Assembly: GCF_910596095.1 (NCBI RefSeq)
Contig: NC_056543.1
Coordinates: 24,438,542 to 24,502,541 of the forward strand
Length of the DNA: 64,000 bases
Origin: Thunnus maccoyii
Lineage: Eukaryota; Chordata; Actinopteri; Scombriformes; Scombridae
Direction: 5' to 3'
Shown: piece after piece, positions 14,083 to 26,862 of the stretch
How positions within the stretch are numbered: the first letter of the stretch is position 1
How the letters are laid out: the number at the start of each line of letters is the position of its first letter
Translations under genes and position numbers: made by a program
The notes under the pieces: generated by a model
Databases searched by the model: none
What the model was told of the DNA's origin: nothing
The model's input: the letters and a program-made list of their open reading frames with translations, nothing else

Positions 14083-14096
14083 GCTGTCATGGCAAC
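14083..14096 (+). promoter_or_regulatory. RFX X-box-like motif
   Basis: The 14-mer GCTGTCATGGCAAC matches the palindromic X-box GTTGCCATGGCAAC at 12 of 14 positions, with a perfect right half-site. It lies about 130 bp upstream of a likely 5' untranslated exon end (donor at 14227/14228) of a gene whose human relative is ciliary/axonemal. RFX-driven expression is inference. Confidence 0.4.
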
Positions 14097-14099
14097 CAT

Positions 14100-14227
14100 G
14101 TATGACTGGCAGAAAACAGACTGCGGTCTCTGAGCTCCAGTTAACCCGGAGGGTTTAGGCATAAACACACTCTTGGGCAGATGAAGAGCTGCGATATTGA
14201 GACACCAGGCCAGCCACAGACTGTGAG
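14100..14227 (+). other. Probable 5' untranslated exon of CFAP97D2-like gene
   Basis: A good donor (GAG then GTGAGT) lies at 14227/14228, and the next acceptor at 14413 precedes the coding start by 3 nt. A reading frame opened by the ATG at 14181 runs out of frame across the junction and stops at once (TGA at 14418-14420), so it cannot be the protein start. The 5' end of this exon is not defined by the sequence. Confidence 0.45.
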
Positions 14228-14416
14228 GTGAGTCAGAGAGCCCTGAGGGACTGGGTTAGCTGGCATACTGTACACTTTTATGTGATTAGTGCTGGACCAC
14301 AGTATAATAATACATTATTGTTGTTAACATTAATTGGTTTGTTTTGGGGTTTTTTTAGTGGGAGTGGGGGGCTTGTAGTATTGCCACTTTGTCCAATGTT
14401 TTTATCTTTACAGAAT

Positions 14417-16071
14417 ATGATGCACCATCTGGCATATCAACCTCTGCTTCCCACTGTAAACAAATATCTTCAGCAGAAATGGGACCAGTCTTCATATGAT
14501 TTACACAAGAGAAAGGTTAGGCGCAACATATATTTTGAGTTGTGACTTAAGCATTTATTCAAGTTACAAACCAACCAAATTAACCTTTTTTTACCCATCC
14601 AGTTAGTGCATGATGAAATTAGTATTATTACTATTCAGTGTCTTATATAAGCTGTATGTGCTGTATGTGTCTCCCAAGGTGAAGTCAGCTAAACCAACAA
14701 TAAACACAACTCCACCAAAGACCTATGGTCACGTGGCTCTGAAGCTGAAGAAACTAAAGGTTGTTTTTTATCTCTCATGTTTTCGACTTAGCTCACATCA
14801 TGTCCATGGGGTGGCAGCAGATATTACAGTACTGAAACCATAGAGTGAAGTCTCAAATTATTAGAAATGAATATCTGAGGAAATTATAAGAATGTTTTTG
14901 CACTCAATTCAATTTAGAATATTGTTTTAACCATAAGTGATTTAAAAAAGTGATAAATTACAGTAGTCAAAATATTGAAAAGATTGATTGACTATTTCAG
15001 GTGTCTCATCATGTTTTCCCCCTGATGCTGTGTTTCTGTTTCTAATCTTATGTGATTGCATTAAGCTTGAAGAGGAGTGGATAATGAAGATTCAGAGGGA
15101 AAACAATATGCTCATGGACAAAATATCACACATCATGAGGACAACCGGAGGAGTTGACAACAGGAATTACTATGAAAGGAAAAGGTAAGTTGAGGTTTGT
15201 GCTTTGCATTCACAGCAGCAAATGAATCAGTACAGGGAAAAGTAAATATTTAAAGTCAACATGGGAAGGCAACAAGTTGTATTGCCAAGAAAATAAGGTG
15301 GGCCTTGAAACTAAAAACCCAGCCTGTCTTTACTCTTCATTGTAGCCTTGGCAAGGAGAAGCGACAGCTGGAGTTGCTCCGTATTACCAAGGAGAATCAA
15401 ATGATCCTGCTCCGTCTGAGCCAGTGCAGGCCTCACTATAATGTGAGGAGGTGGCATGAGGATTGGCTCCAAACTCTCAAGGTGATGGACGCCATTGCAC
15501 GTTACCCACGAGGAGCAAATCAACAAAAGGTTGCTTTATTTTTTCTTTTTACTTATTGTAAAGTATAACATTACTGTTGTGATTCACCTGTTAAGCGCAA
15601 TATCTTCTTCACTCTATATACAAATCAGAATCACAATGACCTCCTAAACTGTATCAGAAGGATTTTGTACCATATAGATTTCATTTTGTGTGTCAATTTC
15701 AGAGCCAAGAAAATTCCAGTAAGAAGAGTTGTGGCTGTGAGAAAGAAAAAAAGACCAGTGCTGATGAAACCACACACAGCCCTGTGAACAACAAGACCAG
15801 GGGCAAAGCAAAATCTAAGGAAAATAAAAGCAGGAAAGAAACCACCAAGAAAGAGAACACTGGAACTGAGCAAGAGGAGGCGACTACACACCCTGCCCCT
15901 AAACCAAATGTACCTGAGAAATCCATCTCACCAGATACACTTGAGAATCCTGGTTTTTCTGACACCATTCAAGTCGAAACGTCCTTGGCTTGTGATGGAC
16001 CTGAAATGTCCAACACTCCTCACACACCTAAAACAAATGAGCAGGAGACCACAAGTACTGAGGAGGGATAA
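14417..16071 (+). CDS. cfap97d2: CFAP97 domain-containing protein 2-like (5 coding exons)
   Basis: The coding exons are 14417-14515, 14679-14759, 15066-15184, 15346-15529 and 15703-16071, giving 283 residues. Residues 1-160 match the CFAP97 domain family: an N-terminal LLPTVNKYLQQKWDQ block, then PTINTTPPKTY, LKLKKLKLEEE, a central NRNYYERKS, and a KEKRQLELLRITKENQ coiled segment. The human relatives CFAP97D1/D2 are short sperm-axoneme-associated proteins, so a role in the ciliary or flagellar axoneme is inferred. D2 rather than D1 is chosen from the wording of the first exon and the position next to CDC16, as in human 13q34. The last exon adds about 122 residues of Lys/Glu/Thr/Pro-rich, probably disordered sequence that the short human protein, as I remember it, lacks. 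Two in-frame ATGs open the protein; the first is used here. Poly(A) signals AATAAA lie near 16375-16397. Confidence 0.82.
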
Positions 16072-16489
16072 AAATGCCTTGCAGTAGCAAAGTAATCATT
16101 TTCTGCACTGTAAAGATACTCTGTTAGTTCCACTATGAGCAGTTTTGGACAAAGATAACCTTAGCTCCAAGTGAAACTGAACCCAGATATTGTATAGCAG
16201 GAATATGTTATGTGGTACTATTAATCTATTAATTGAATACAGTATTGGTAGTCTTATGTATAGGCTGTGTACCAGGATAATTTAATGATCACAATACTTC
16301 CGTTGATTATTCACAAAGAATGCTCAATAACCATTTGTAATGTGTTTATTTGATAAGGACACAAAGAAAGAAAAAATAAATAAGAAAATATCAAATAAAT
16401 GTGTAAAAACTGTTTTTTATACTCATAAAATCATTTTACAGCTAAACATGTAGCGAAAGTGGAAAAAAATTAGAGTTAAAGTGGAACCT

Positions 16490-16679
16490 TCTGTACACTC
16501 GAGTTTCCCTACGACGTAGTTTAGCGGAACACTCGCAGCAGAAGAAGCCGCGGATTTGATTTTACGCAGCTAGCAAGCTAGCGCATATTACAGGCGCACA
16601 GTTTGATAGATTGTTTTTTTCTGTCTCTAAGAATGACACACATTTGATAGTCAAAGCGTCGTCTTCAAAAACAATCAAA
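16490..16679 (+). promoter_or_regulatory. CDC16 promoter and 5' untranslated region
   Basis: This CpG-richer stretch starts about 90 bp after the poly(A) signals of the upstream gene and ends at the CDC16 ATG. No TATA box is evident, which fits a housekeeping cell-cycle gene. The intergenic gap is only about 300 bp between poly(A) signal and start codon. Confidence 0.5.
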
Positions 16680-19600
16680 ATGAATCTCGACAGACTTCGG
16701 AAGCGAGTGCGGCAATACATTGACCAGGTAACAATTATGATTTCTTACTGAGTTTCTGTGTTGCTAGCTAATGCTAGCTTGCGAGCAAACCTGGCGTTAA
16801 TGGTGACAAACCTTCATACTCGAGACTGTCACCCGGCCAGCAAGTCAACAAACCACAACAATAATATGCATTTGAGTGACTCTTATCATGTCTATGTGTA
16901 TGTGTGTGTACGTGTGTTTACAGCAACAGTATCAAAGTGCTCTGTTTTGGGCCGACAAGATAGCATCCCTGTCTCACGGTGAGTGACGTTAGTGCTGTTT
17001 ATGATCGCGTACTTACTAATCTGTCACCTAAAGTTACATAGCTTATGTTATAGGGACAATATTCGTGTTTTGTTCCTGTTATATTTATCAATGTTGTACG
17101 ATCACAGCTTAAATGCAACTTTTCACCAGTGGATGTGGCGGATAGCACATGAGCTGCAGTGTTTTAGTGTAGCCCGTCAGTGTCTGCGATGACTATCTAA
17201 CTTCAGAAATAAATGACCGTAAGTTATCTCTCTGTGTGGCTTACAGAGGACCCCCAGGATATCTACTGGCTTGCTCAGTGCCTTTACTTGACCTCACAGT
17301 ACCACAGAGCCTCGCATGCCCTCCGTTCACGAAAACTTGACAAGGTAACTCCAGGCTATGTGTGAATTATTGATATGTGCAAAGCCATGTGCAATGAGTA
17401 ATGAGTTTTGGGTTTATGACGCACATTAGTATTTTTGTGTTTTTAATTTGTGTAATGATTTATGTGTTAAAGTCTAAATTAACCCTATGACAACAAAGTC
17501 AGTAGCATAGTCTTCTTTGTGTCAGTCCTCAGTCTGAAACAACACTTGTCTTCTCTCACACAGCTGTATGGAGCTTGTCAGTATCTTGCTGCTAGGTGCC
17601 ATGTAAGTGACTTGAACATACCTCTACTGTATGAATTTGAAACCTTCTCTTGCTTGTTAATAAACTTCAGAATGCCATCTAGAGAATCCGTCTAGATATA
17701 TTTTGTGCTTTCGATGTATTTATTTATGACTATTTGTTCTAGTATGCTGCCAAAGAGTTCCAGCAGGCCTTGGATATCCTGGATGCAGAGGAGCCAGCTT
17801 GTAAGAAGCTACTGGACAGCAGTGGGAAGGAGGACAGTGGGACACCAGAGTCAACCAAGGACTGGGACATGTCCCCTGCTTCTGTAAGTCTGCCACTGAA
17901 ACACTGGAATATATCTAATATAGCACACAATTTCATGATTTCAAAGCTCAGTTAGGTCACAGATTGTTTTTCTTAGTTTTGAAAAGTCTTCAGTTATTAC
18001 TCAGCATATGCTGTAGTGTTGCTTTTGATAAAACACAGTCAGCACAAAAATATCCACACCCCCACTCATGATGTTTTCCTGTTGATAAATACTGTCTGTT
18101 GGAGCAATCTGTAGCTGTATTGTCAAAGGAGTCTTCTTTGAGTGTCCAGACTTTTCTGTCCAGTGCAGTTCTAGCCCTCACAACCACTCCTACCACCAAG
18201 GATAGTTGTATTTACCTCATTGGTGTTACTTTCGTTCTTGGTGTTTAATCCTAATTTTTGAGGGAGAATGTATTCTTTTTTTTTTTAATAAATTTAAGAA
18301 TGTCAGAAGAATCCTTGAATGTATTGTCATATATGCAATCTCTATCATTTATTTTCCCATTTTTGCATACCATACAGTAGCCTCATACATTGATTTTGAT
18401 TGGCATAAAGTGTAAAAGTCCTGTTCACAGCAAAAACATAAATGATAACAATATGATACTAGCTTGAACCCAGTGGTTGAAAAACTTGCTCCGGAGTTAG
18501 ATTTGCAGCAAAAGTAGTGCAGCAGAAGGATTATTTTGAGCAGGCAAGCTGCATGACATAAAATGTTTGGAATAGAATATTCTCTCTGTTGTGCAGTTTT
18601 TATACAATGAGTCATTTCAAACTGCTTCCTGTGGCCAGGCTTGTTAATGTTGTTGACAGAGCTTCAACACTAAATGAATTTATGAGTAATATTACAGACA
18701 TTTACTAGAGACTTTGACCACTGGCCCCTTCTTTCCGTTCTCCCTATTCTCTCTGTGAAATATTTCAGATCAACAGCTCCATCTGCCTCCTGCGGGGTAA
18801 GATCTATGATGCCATGGACAACAGGCCACTGGCCACCTCCAGCTACAAAGAGGCCTTGAAACTGGATGTGTACTGCTTTGAAGCTTTTGACCTTTTAACT
18901 TCGCACCACATGTTGACCGCACAGGAAGGTGAGGCTGATGTGTCTGTACATATCTTTCAAGTTTCTACAGAAATGATCTGTCTGTTACCATGTAAATGTC
19001 TTGTATAATGTCAGCATATATGAAACCTATTTTGTTCATTCTTCCATAGAGAAAGACTTCCTTGACTCACTTCCTCTGAGTCAACAATGCACCGAGGAAG
19101 AGGAGGAACTGTTGCACTTCCTATTTGAGAATAAGTTAAAGAAGGTAGAGGGGCTGTGTTTTGAGTTTTCCCAAATTATTGTGTATTTCCTTTGCCTGTT
19201 AATTAATTAATTTATTTATTTATTAAAGGATAAGGCAGGTGGTATTTTATATTTTTGTTATTGTCAACAAATTCCATGAAAAGGCTGAAACCAACAAGGA
19301 AGTTATCCTACTAAGAAGTATTAAATTTATATCCATAGCTAATATAGTTTATTCTGTAATAGACCCCCATTGTTGTCCAAAGACGACTTTATTAAAAGCC
19401 ACACTGTTGCAGTGGGTCACATGTTCCTTCATTATGATGAACATTGGCACTGTAGTTTATTTTGAGTCAATCCCATATACACCATCCCGCCTTATCCTTT
19501 AATCTGACTTCAGAGAGAGCTAACAACCAACCATATAATGGCGCTCTAGAGCGTCATGATTTATTTCTTTACAGTTAATATTAATTGAAATGCAAATGCA

Positions 19601-22600
19601 TGTCATGGATATTTTGCCCTGTTTTTGTCTAATTCCTTGTTCATTTGTCTCATTTGTTTTCCTTTTTCATGACCTTGCTTTATCCCCTTTCCCACCCACT
19701 CACTTGCACCCACCCTTTGTGCACATACCTGAACACACACACACACCCTGTCTCTCTTCCTCTTTTCTACTGCAGTATAACAAGCCCAGTGATTTGGTGG
19801 TGCCAGAGATGGTCAATGGTCTTCAGGACAACTTGGATGTAGTGGTGTCTCTCGCTGAGAGGCATTATTATAACTGTGATTTCAAGATGTGCTACAAACT
19901 CACATCAATGTGGGTGTCTTCAGTTTCAGCTGTTGATTTGTGTTGTGTTGTGCAAAATAATGGACAGATTTGTAACACCTGCTCTGGAAATTTGGGGTCT
20001 ACATTCATTATATAACAAAGCTAGAGGGATTTTGCTATTGTCATTATGATTAGCTGTTTACAAAATGTGTTATTTGCTTTACTTTATTGCTTACTGTTCA
20101 TACCTTTTCTCATCTAGAGAAAGCTTTTGTCTAATACGCACCCAATGAGGAACCAATGTAGTCAGAACGGTCAAACCAAGAAAGCACATAAATGTACCCT
20201 TATGACACAAAACAGCAATAATACACACTTCCTAAAATAACACTTATTACAAAAACATGTGCTTTTTCACATTGCACACGTGCTTCCTTGTTTTATCTGG
20301 CAGCTGCCACTCATGCAAATATCTAAATCAGGCTACGGTAGTTTGACATGTGCTTGTCACCACTGAAGCACTCACGTTCAAGTCACCTGAATTTATGAAT
20401 TTAAAAACAACCATAACAACCAGTGAATGTTGCTTTCTTTTACAAGTATGGTAGATTTTATACATTTCAATTCATGAATCACAGTTAATACTAACACTTG
20501 GTCAATTTAGATTTTTATTACCTTTTGTCTTTCCTTGATTGTTATTCCACTGGGGTGTTCATATGAGTTGTCATTTTGTATTTACTCCAAACGATCCAAA
20601 TACCAGTTGAAGGGTTGTGCCTGGTTGCTTGGCCAAAATATGAATATATTTCAGGCTGAAAACATTTTTTTTTTAAAAATCTAAATTGGGCAAATGAGTT
20701 GCATTCAACACTATGTTAAATAGTGTCTGTATACACTGTACTGTTTAATGCAGCTCTGTTTGTTTGTTTGTTTGTATTTCAGGGTGATGGTTAAAGATCC
20801 CTTCCACGCCAACTGTTTGCCAGTCCACATAGGAACTCTGGTAGAGCTTGGAAAAGCAAATGGTAAAATATGTAAAATATACCAGCCATAAAGACCACTT
20901 TGATTGCTTGGCCTATTCATTAATATTGAGATTTAAATAAGAGTTATTTTATAATGTATTGATATTGCTCAGTTTTAAGCTTCTTTATTTTTTCTTGTTT
21001 CCCCTTCAGAGTTGTTTTACCTCTCGCACAAACTTGTAGACTTGTATCCCAACAACCCAGTAAGTGTTGCCACTATATAACTTCTCTCTGTTTACTTAAA
21101 TGAATCTATTTGGTAACCAGATGAAAACCTTTTCCCAGGTGTCCTGGTTTGCTGTTGGGTGCTACTATCTCATGGTTGGCCATAAAAATGAACACGCTCG
21201 GCGCTACCTTAGGTATGTATTAGCACTGTTAAAGGAAGTCCATCCTGTTTTCAGCCTCAGGCAGTTTATATTTGGGTTCAGTTCTACGTGCCACATATTT
21301 GATATTGTATATTTCCTGTAGCAAAGCCACCACCCTGGAGAGGACATATGGTCCCGCATGGATCGCCTATGGTCATTCATTTGCAGTAGAAAGTGAGCAT
21401 GACCAAGCCATGGCTGCCTACTTTACTGCTGCCCAGCTGATGAAAGGGTAGGCAAATGACTGACAAATCCGTGAATTTTCTTCTGCGTTACTTCTCTGAA
21501 ATGCCACAGAACAGCTGACATAAGCTATCAGTCAATAAAACCCCCACATTGCCATGACTAATGGTGCACAAGTTGTGCATCTAGAGGTACTTTTTTTTCT
21601 GCTATGATTGACACATAAAATGCAGACAGGAAGAATAACAAGGGCAAGTCCTGCCAGTCAAAAACATTCACCAACTTGCTGCTCTTAGTATACAGCTGAA
21701 ATAAAATGTTGCTACTTCTGTGAATGTTTTTTAGTTTGGTCAGTTTAAAGTGTCTGAACTTGTAATTTTCTAATCTTGTGACATGTTTATTTTTCACACT
21801 TGCCAAAAAAAAGGCAGATTTAAGTGTTGAACTTTTCAACTGCATTAGTTGTTTAACATACTATACAGTATTTAAACATACTGCTAGTTTTTTAGGTTTA
21901 ACATAACTTCATTTAGGCTTCAAAACTCTTTTTGAGAGTTGAGATTTTAGGCAGTGTTAATAAAATGAGATAAAAAAAGAGGAATAGCTTGTTTGATGTC
22001 TCCTTCCTTTTCCCATCCAGGTGTCACTTACCCATGCTCTACATCGGCCTGGAGTACGGTCTGACCAACAACTCCAAGCTGGCAGAACGTTTCTTCAGCC
22101 AGGCTCTTAGCATCGCTCCAGAGGACCCATTTGTCATACATGAGGTGGCAGTGGTTGCCTTTCAAAACGGAGAGTGAGTCATGCGTCCGCAAACACATTT
22201 GTTTAATGTGGCTGAGGCCTCTAGTTTCACAAAGGTAGCATATATACTGCAGCACATATGAATGTTGGCACACAGCAATGTTATTTCTGAAAGTAGACTA
22301 AGAAGGTGGGGTGAATTAACATCATGTGCTGTCCATGTAGCTGCCATATAAGCGACTATCACAGGCTGAATGAAATGACTGGATGAACAGTCCCTACTTG
22401 ACAAAATTCAGAGCAGCTTATTCGCTATTTCGGGTTAAACTATTAGTCATTTTTTTCTAGCAGTCCAACAGTTGGCTGAGAGATTTACATGAAATTAGTC
22501 CAATTAATGACTCTGAGCATCAGAAAATACTTATGTGTTGATGTAACTCCCAGTGATTAATTAGTACATTGTTATGGGAAAGATCTTTCAGTTCACTAAG

Positions 22601-25408
22601 ATTATACAAAAAACATTTTTTCTCACTGACAGTTTTTTAGAGTTTTAGTTTGATTTTTCCCTTGTTTTTACATCTTAAACTAATAAATATGCATAATGTG
22701 ATTTAATTTGGGTAAACGGATCCTTTCAATACAGGAAAGCATAGTAGTATAAACACAAAGTACACACATCTGATTTAAAGAGGAACTGAAACAGCAGCCA
22801 CACACCGAGGACACACAGACTGCACACAGGGTATCTGGTTTATTATATAGAAAATTCATGCTGTAGGAATGTTTTCCACATCTGTTTCAGCTGGAAGACA
22901 GCAGAGAGGTTGTTTCTTGATGCGATGGAGAAGATCAAAGCCATAGGGAATGAGGTAACTGCTAATTTATTAAATTTGTGTGAATGATGAACGTCTTCAA
23001 ACATGACCGCATCTGTAAGTGTTGCTTCATGTATGCTTTATACTATTTTTCATTCAATTTAAGGTAACTGTGGACAAATGGGAGCCTTTGTTAAACAACT
23101 TGGGTCATGTGTGTCGAAAATTGAAGTAAGTATGGATCCAGTTTTATTGTGCAGTCTGATGTTTAAATGAATGATCTTGAATCCTGCCTTTTTTTCTATA
23201 TGACAAGGATTTCATGCTCTCCTCTGAGTTGGGACATATAGTGCTAGCAAATATGTTAGGATAAATTTATCCTGAGTGAATGATTGAACCAAGATTGTTT
23301 GGAGGGCACTCTCTACTGATTTTTTTCGTTCCCCTCATCTTTATTTTCTTTCACCTGCCTGCTTCAAACTAGATTCAAAGTCGTGCTCAGTTGTTCTGTT
23401 GCAGTATAATTCAAGCATAGGTAGGCCGTCATTGAAAATTCATTTGAATACACTTAAATGAATTATGCACAGCCACCATTCAATAGATGTAAGGGGCTTG
23501 CAGAATGTGCGCCACACAAGTGGTTGTCTTGAAAGGATTGGATAGTTTATATGTAGAAGAAGGATTTGAACCACACAAAGTGAATCCATCATGTGGATTG
23601 TTGGTGTGTCATCGATACATTCATGGTCCGGTATGATGTGTTGCTACCTTCGGTTGCCACTCTGTTGTATTCTATTGATTCTAATGGTTCTCTGTCTGTA
23701 TCCTTTCTATATTATTTAAAGTGATTGTAATTGAAGTATTTATATATCTTATTTTCTCCACCATCTACAATTGTATATGTATTTATAGGCATGTTGCAGT
23801 GTCCAGTCCACAAACCTTCTAGCATTTATTAATATTTATTGGAATAATAAAACAAAACTATATTATACCCATTTGTATATCTTAGTTACAACGCACATCA
23901 GGAAACTGGCTTACTCAGCCAGGTGATTGTTTACAAGGTAGAGCTGTTTTGGTCACTGTCAGACTACTTCTCAATACTCATAGTGAAATGTGCCAAAAGT
24001 TGGGTGACCATTTCTATGGAAGTATATACATGTTAAATTATGTTTTAAAGCATCTTTAGGCTGTGCAGTTCATGGTAAAGTAATGTATTATGTTCATTTT
24101 TTGATATTTCTGCAAATAGCTGCTTACGAAATTTTGTTGAATCCCTTCATATTTACCTTTTTTATCCTCTGATGTTTTTCTGTAGAAAGTACGACCAGGC
24201 TTTGGAGTACCACCGTCAGGCGCTGGTGTTAATCCCTCAGCATGCCTCCACCTATGCTGCCATCGGATACGTCCACAGCCTCATGGGCGACTTTGAGAGT
24301 GCGATTGACTACTTCCATACGGTATAGTTCCTTTCTCTTCAGTCCATATGGGTTTTGTGTCTTGCTTTACATCATTGAGGTCACAATTTAGCAAGAACCA
24401 TTCATAGAAAGGAAGGTTGGGCTCCTCTGAGAGTTCGAGCAAGAACTGAAGTTTCCATGGAAACCACAACAACAAATCGGTATACCTTTTAATGGAGTGT
24501 CACCAAAGGTCAATTTGTTGTGTGGCTGGTTCTAACATTAAAAAAAACAAAAATCACAAACATAAAATCAAACATAAGACAGGACCAATGAATAACACTC
24601 AAAAATTCAAGTTAAAACACCAGTGGTATTCTTAAATTTTGCAGTTAAAACAAAATTAAAGAATGGAAAGAAAAACATATTACATAGTACATAAATACAT
24701 TGTATATATTTGGTGATATGAGACAGTTTTTGTTTCATTAGTCACACTAAACACCAAAATATGGAGCATCCTCTGTGATTGGTTGAATGAATTTCCTTTT
24801 TATCAACAAATATCTTTTTTCTCATGTTGTGTTTTTTTCTTTCCACGGCAGGCACTTGGACTGAAAAGGGACGACACGTTTTCTGTGACAATGCTTGGCC
24901 ACTGTATTGAGATGTACATTGGTGACACAGATGCCTATATAGGTATGATACAGCTAGAAGCAGCAGTGCCAGAGAATTTAATTTTCTTTTAATTACTGTG
25001 AAGGAAATTCCATTTTTCAACATGTCACCCCTTAGCTTTTTTTTAATAAGGCTGCCTGGAAATACTTCATTATTGTTTCATTAAAGTGGTATTTGGATCT
25101 TTTTTTTGCATTCACATTAATGATGTGATATTTGTCTCTAAATTTCTCACTAAGGCACCGACCTCAATGACAAGGTGCGAGGAAGCTTGAACACTCCAGC
25201 ATTGATGAAGATGCTGAACACATCAGAACCCAGTGAGCTTCTAGCCACACCAAGACTGGAAGACACCAGTATCACGTCGTTGGAAACACCACTGTCAAAT
25301 CAGGACAAGATGATGTTGGAAACACCCCTGCGACTCTCTTTAACCCTGGAGTGCGATATGTACGAAAGTGACGTGATGTTAGAGACCTTGTCAGACACCA
25401 GCACGTGA
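16680..25408 (+). CDS. cdc16: Cell division cycle protein 16 / APC6, anaphase-promoting complex TPR subunit (18 exons)
   Basis: Exons: 16680-16727, 16924-16978, 17247-17344, 17564-17602, 17743-17883, 18769-18928, 19050-19144, 19776-19909, 20783-20862, 21010-21059, 21139-21212, 21322-21447, 22021-22173, 22891-22954, 23064-23125, 24186-24321, 24852-24942, 25155-25408. They join in frame to 619 codons, essentially the human length (620). The protein starts MNLDRLRKRVRQYIDQ and is a run of tetratricopeptide-like helices from about residue 25 to 540 (for example WFAVGCYYL, AWIAYGHSF, YIGLEYGL, LNNLGHVCRKL, YAAIGYVHSLMGD). APC6 homodimerises in the APC/C ubiquitin ligase, which acts in mitotic exit, and binds the small subunit CDC26. 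The C-terminal tail (about 535-619) is Ser/Thr-rich with several TP sites, including LETPL twice, plausible phosphorylation sites. Introns carry repeats, including a TIR element at 19223-19502. Poly(A) signals AATAAA lie near 25939 and 25998. Confidence 0.96.
19223..19502. mobile_element. Short TIR transposon (MITE) in CDC16 intron 7
   Basis: A 280-bp element whose ends are perfect inverted 14-mers, TTAAAGGATAAGGC on the left and its complement on the right. The outermost TTAA on both sides could be a piggyBac-type target duplication rather than part of the TIR. There is no transposase frame. Confidence 0.7.
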
Positions 25409-26832
25409 TTTGATCCTGCCAGGGGGTGGAACTGTCTTAGCAACAGGTTGTCATAGGTACACATATCCAAGCCCAAGGACAGCTTTCAAACTTAAACTTG
25501 GGCACCTCGCCTCCACCAAAGGTTTCTTGTGGATTTCCCCTCTTGTGCATTAGATATGATTGTGTTGTATAGTGTGTGTTGTGTAGAGTAAAAGTGGGTG
25601 AGTGAATTTGTTTACAGCACCTGCTGTACATCAGATCAATTTAGCAAGAATGCACTTTGAAAGGGGAATTAACATGTGCCTTGGTTAAGGGGTTGAGAAC
25701 TGGGTTGAGCATTGGACTTTGGGTTAAGCCTGAAGTCACTGGAAAGATGTGATCCTCTGACACTTGATTGAACGGAGCAAACACAGCCGTACGCCTCATG
25801 TCACAATTAAAAGACTACAGTCACTTATTACTGCCTATGGCAGGACCCTCCGTATTGCTTAACCTGTGGACTTTCACCTGGAAAAAGAGCCAGCTAAATA
25901 CAAGCAGTTTTGGTGAAACAAGTTACTGGTAATTCTAGAATAAACCATGCATTTATCTTTAAAGATTTTATCATATCTGTTGTTTGTCTTAATTGGAATA
26001 AAGTGGTTAATTTGTAAAACCCCGCAGAACATGGATCATGGCAATATGGCTGAGGAGTATTTTAATATTATCATTGACAAACGATGACAAAATCCTTATT
26101 GAGATATTGTTGATTAGAGTTCTGGTGTCTAAATTGATGACTTACATTTAGATCTTGCAGACATACAAACATATAAGTAAACCACTGAGCATTTTAATTA
26201 ACAGACTGAAGAAACAAGACTATCATTTTACATTTTTAATACTCAAATACATTTTGTTATAAAGATGCTGTGATAATTATTATGATATTTGCTTAAGTCA
26301 TTAGAGTAGATATATAAGTAAACCTAATGACACTTAGCAAAGTTAGAATGCTACAAAGATTTTGTTTTCAGTAATTTCCTATACAACAAAAAGGCACAAA
26401 AGCATCTATTCTCTTTATATAGAGTTGAATGTCACCCAACTGTCCTACAATACACATTAATCATTATGGGTACAAAACTGTGGAAAAGTATTCAGTCCTG
26501 TCTTAGAGCATATTTTAAAACAGGGAATCCACTGCAGATTAGATTTCCTGTTCAGAGAAACTCACATTGTAGAACAGATTTTATATTTCAGTTACCCTTC
26601 CAGAGATATTCTCTGGAATATCTCTTTGCAATAACATGCAAAGAGATATTCATGTAGTGTGAGACAACTAACTGAAGCACAGAGCATCCTCTCAGATGTC
26701 ATGTTCCGTTTGAGGGGAGGAGTGAGGTCTCCCTGCCTCAAATGAAAACACACATCTCCTCTCCATTGTCCCTCTGACAAACACCGGTCAGATACAGCAT
26801 TTCATCCTTTACCTCCGGGTCTTGTTTTCCAA
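25409..26832. other. CDC16 3' untranslated region and intergenic DNA
   Basis: The first about 600 bp is 3' UTR, ending near the AATAAA at 25998. The rest is AT-rich, with two adjacent hairpin-forming inverted repeats at 26600-26651. No exon is supported. Confidence 0.6.
26600..26651. repeat. Pair of perfect short inverted repeats
   Basis: The first is CCAGAG-5 nt-CTCTGG (26600-26616). The second has 15-bp perfect arms, GAATATCTCTTTGCA, a 6-nt loop and the complement, at 26616-26651. Both share the AGATATTC wording, so alternative foldings are possible. Confidence 0.8.
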
Positions 26833-26862
26833 TGGAGAGCGGCTGGAGCCACTTCAGGAGAG

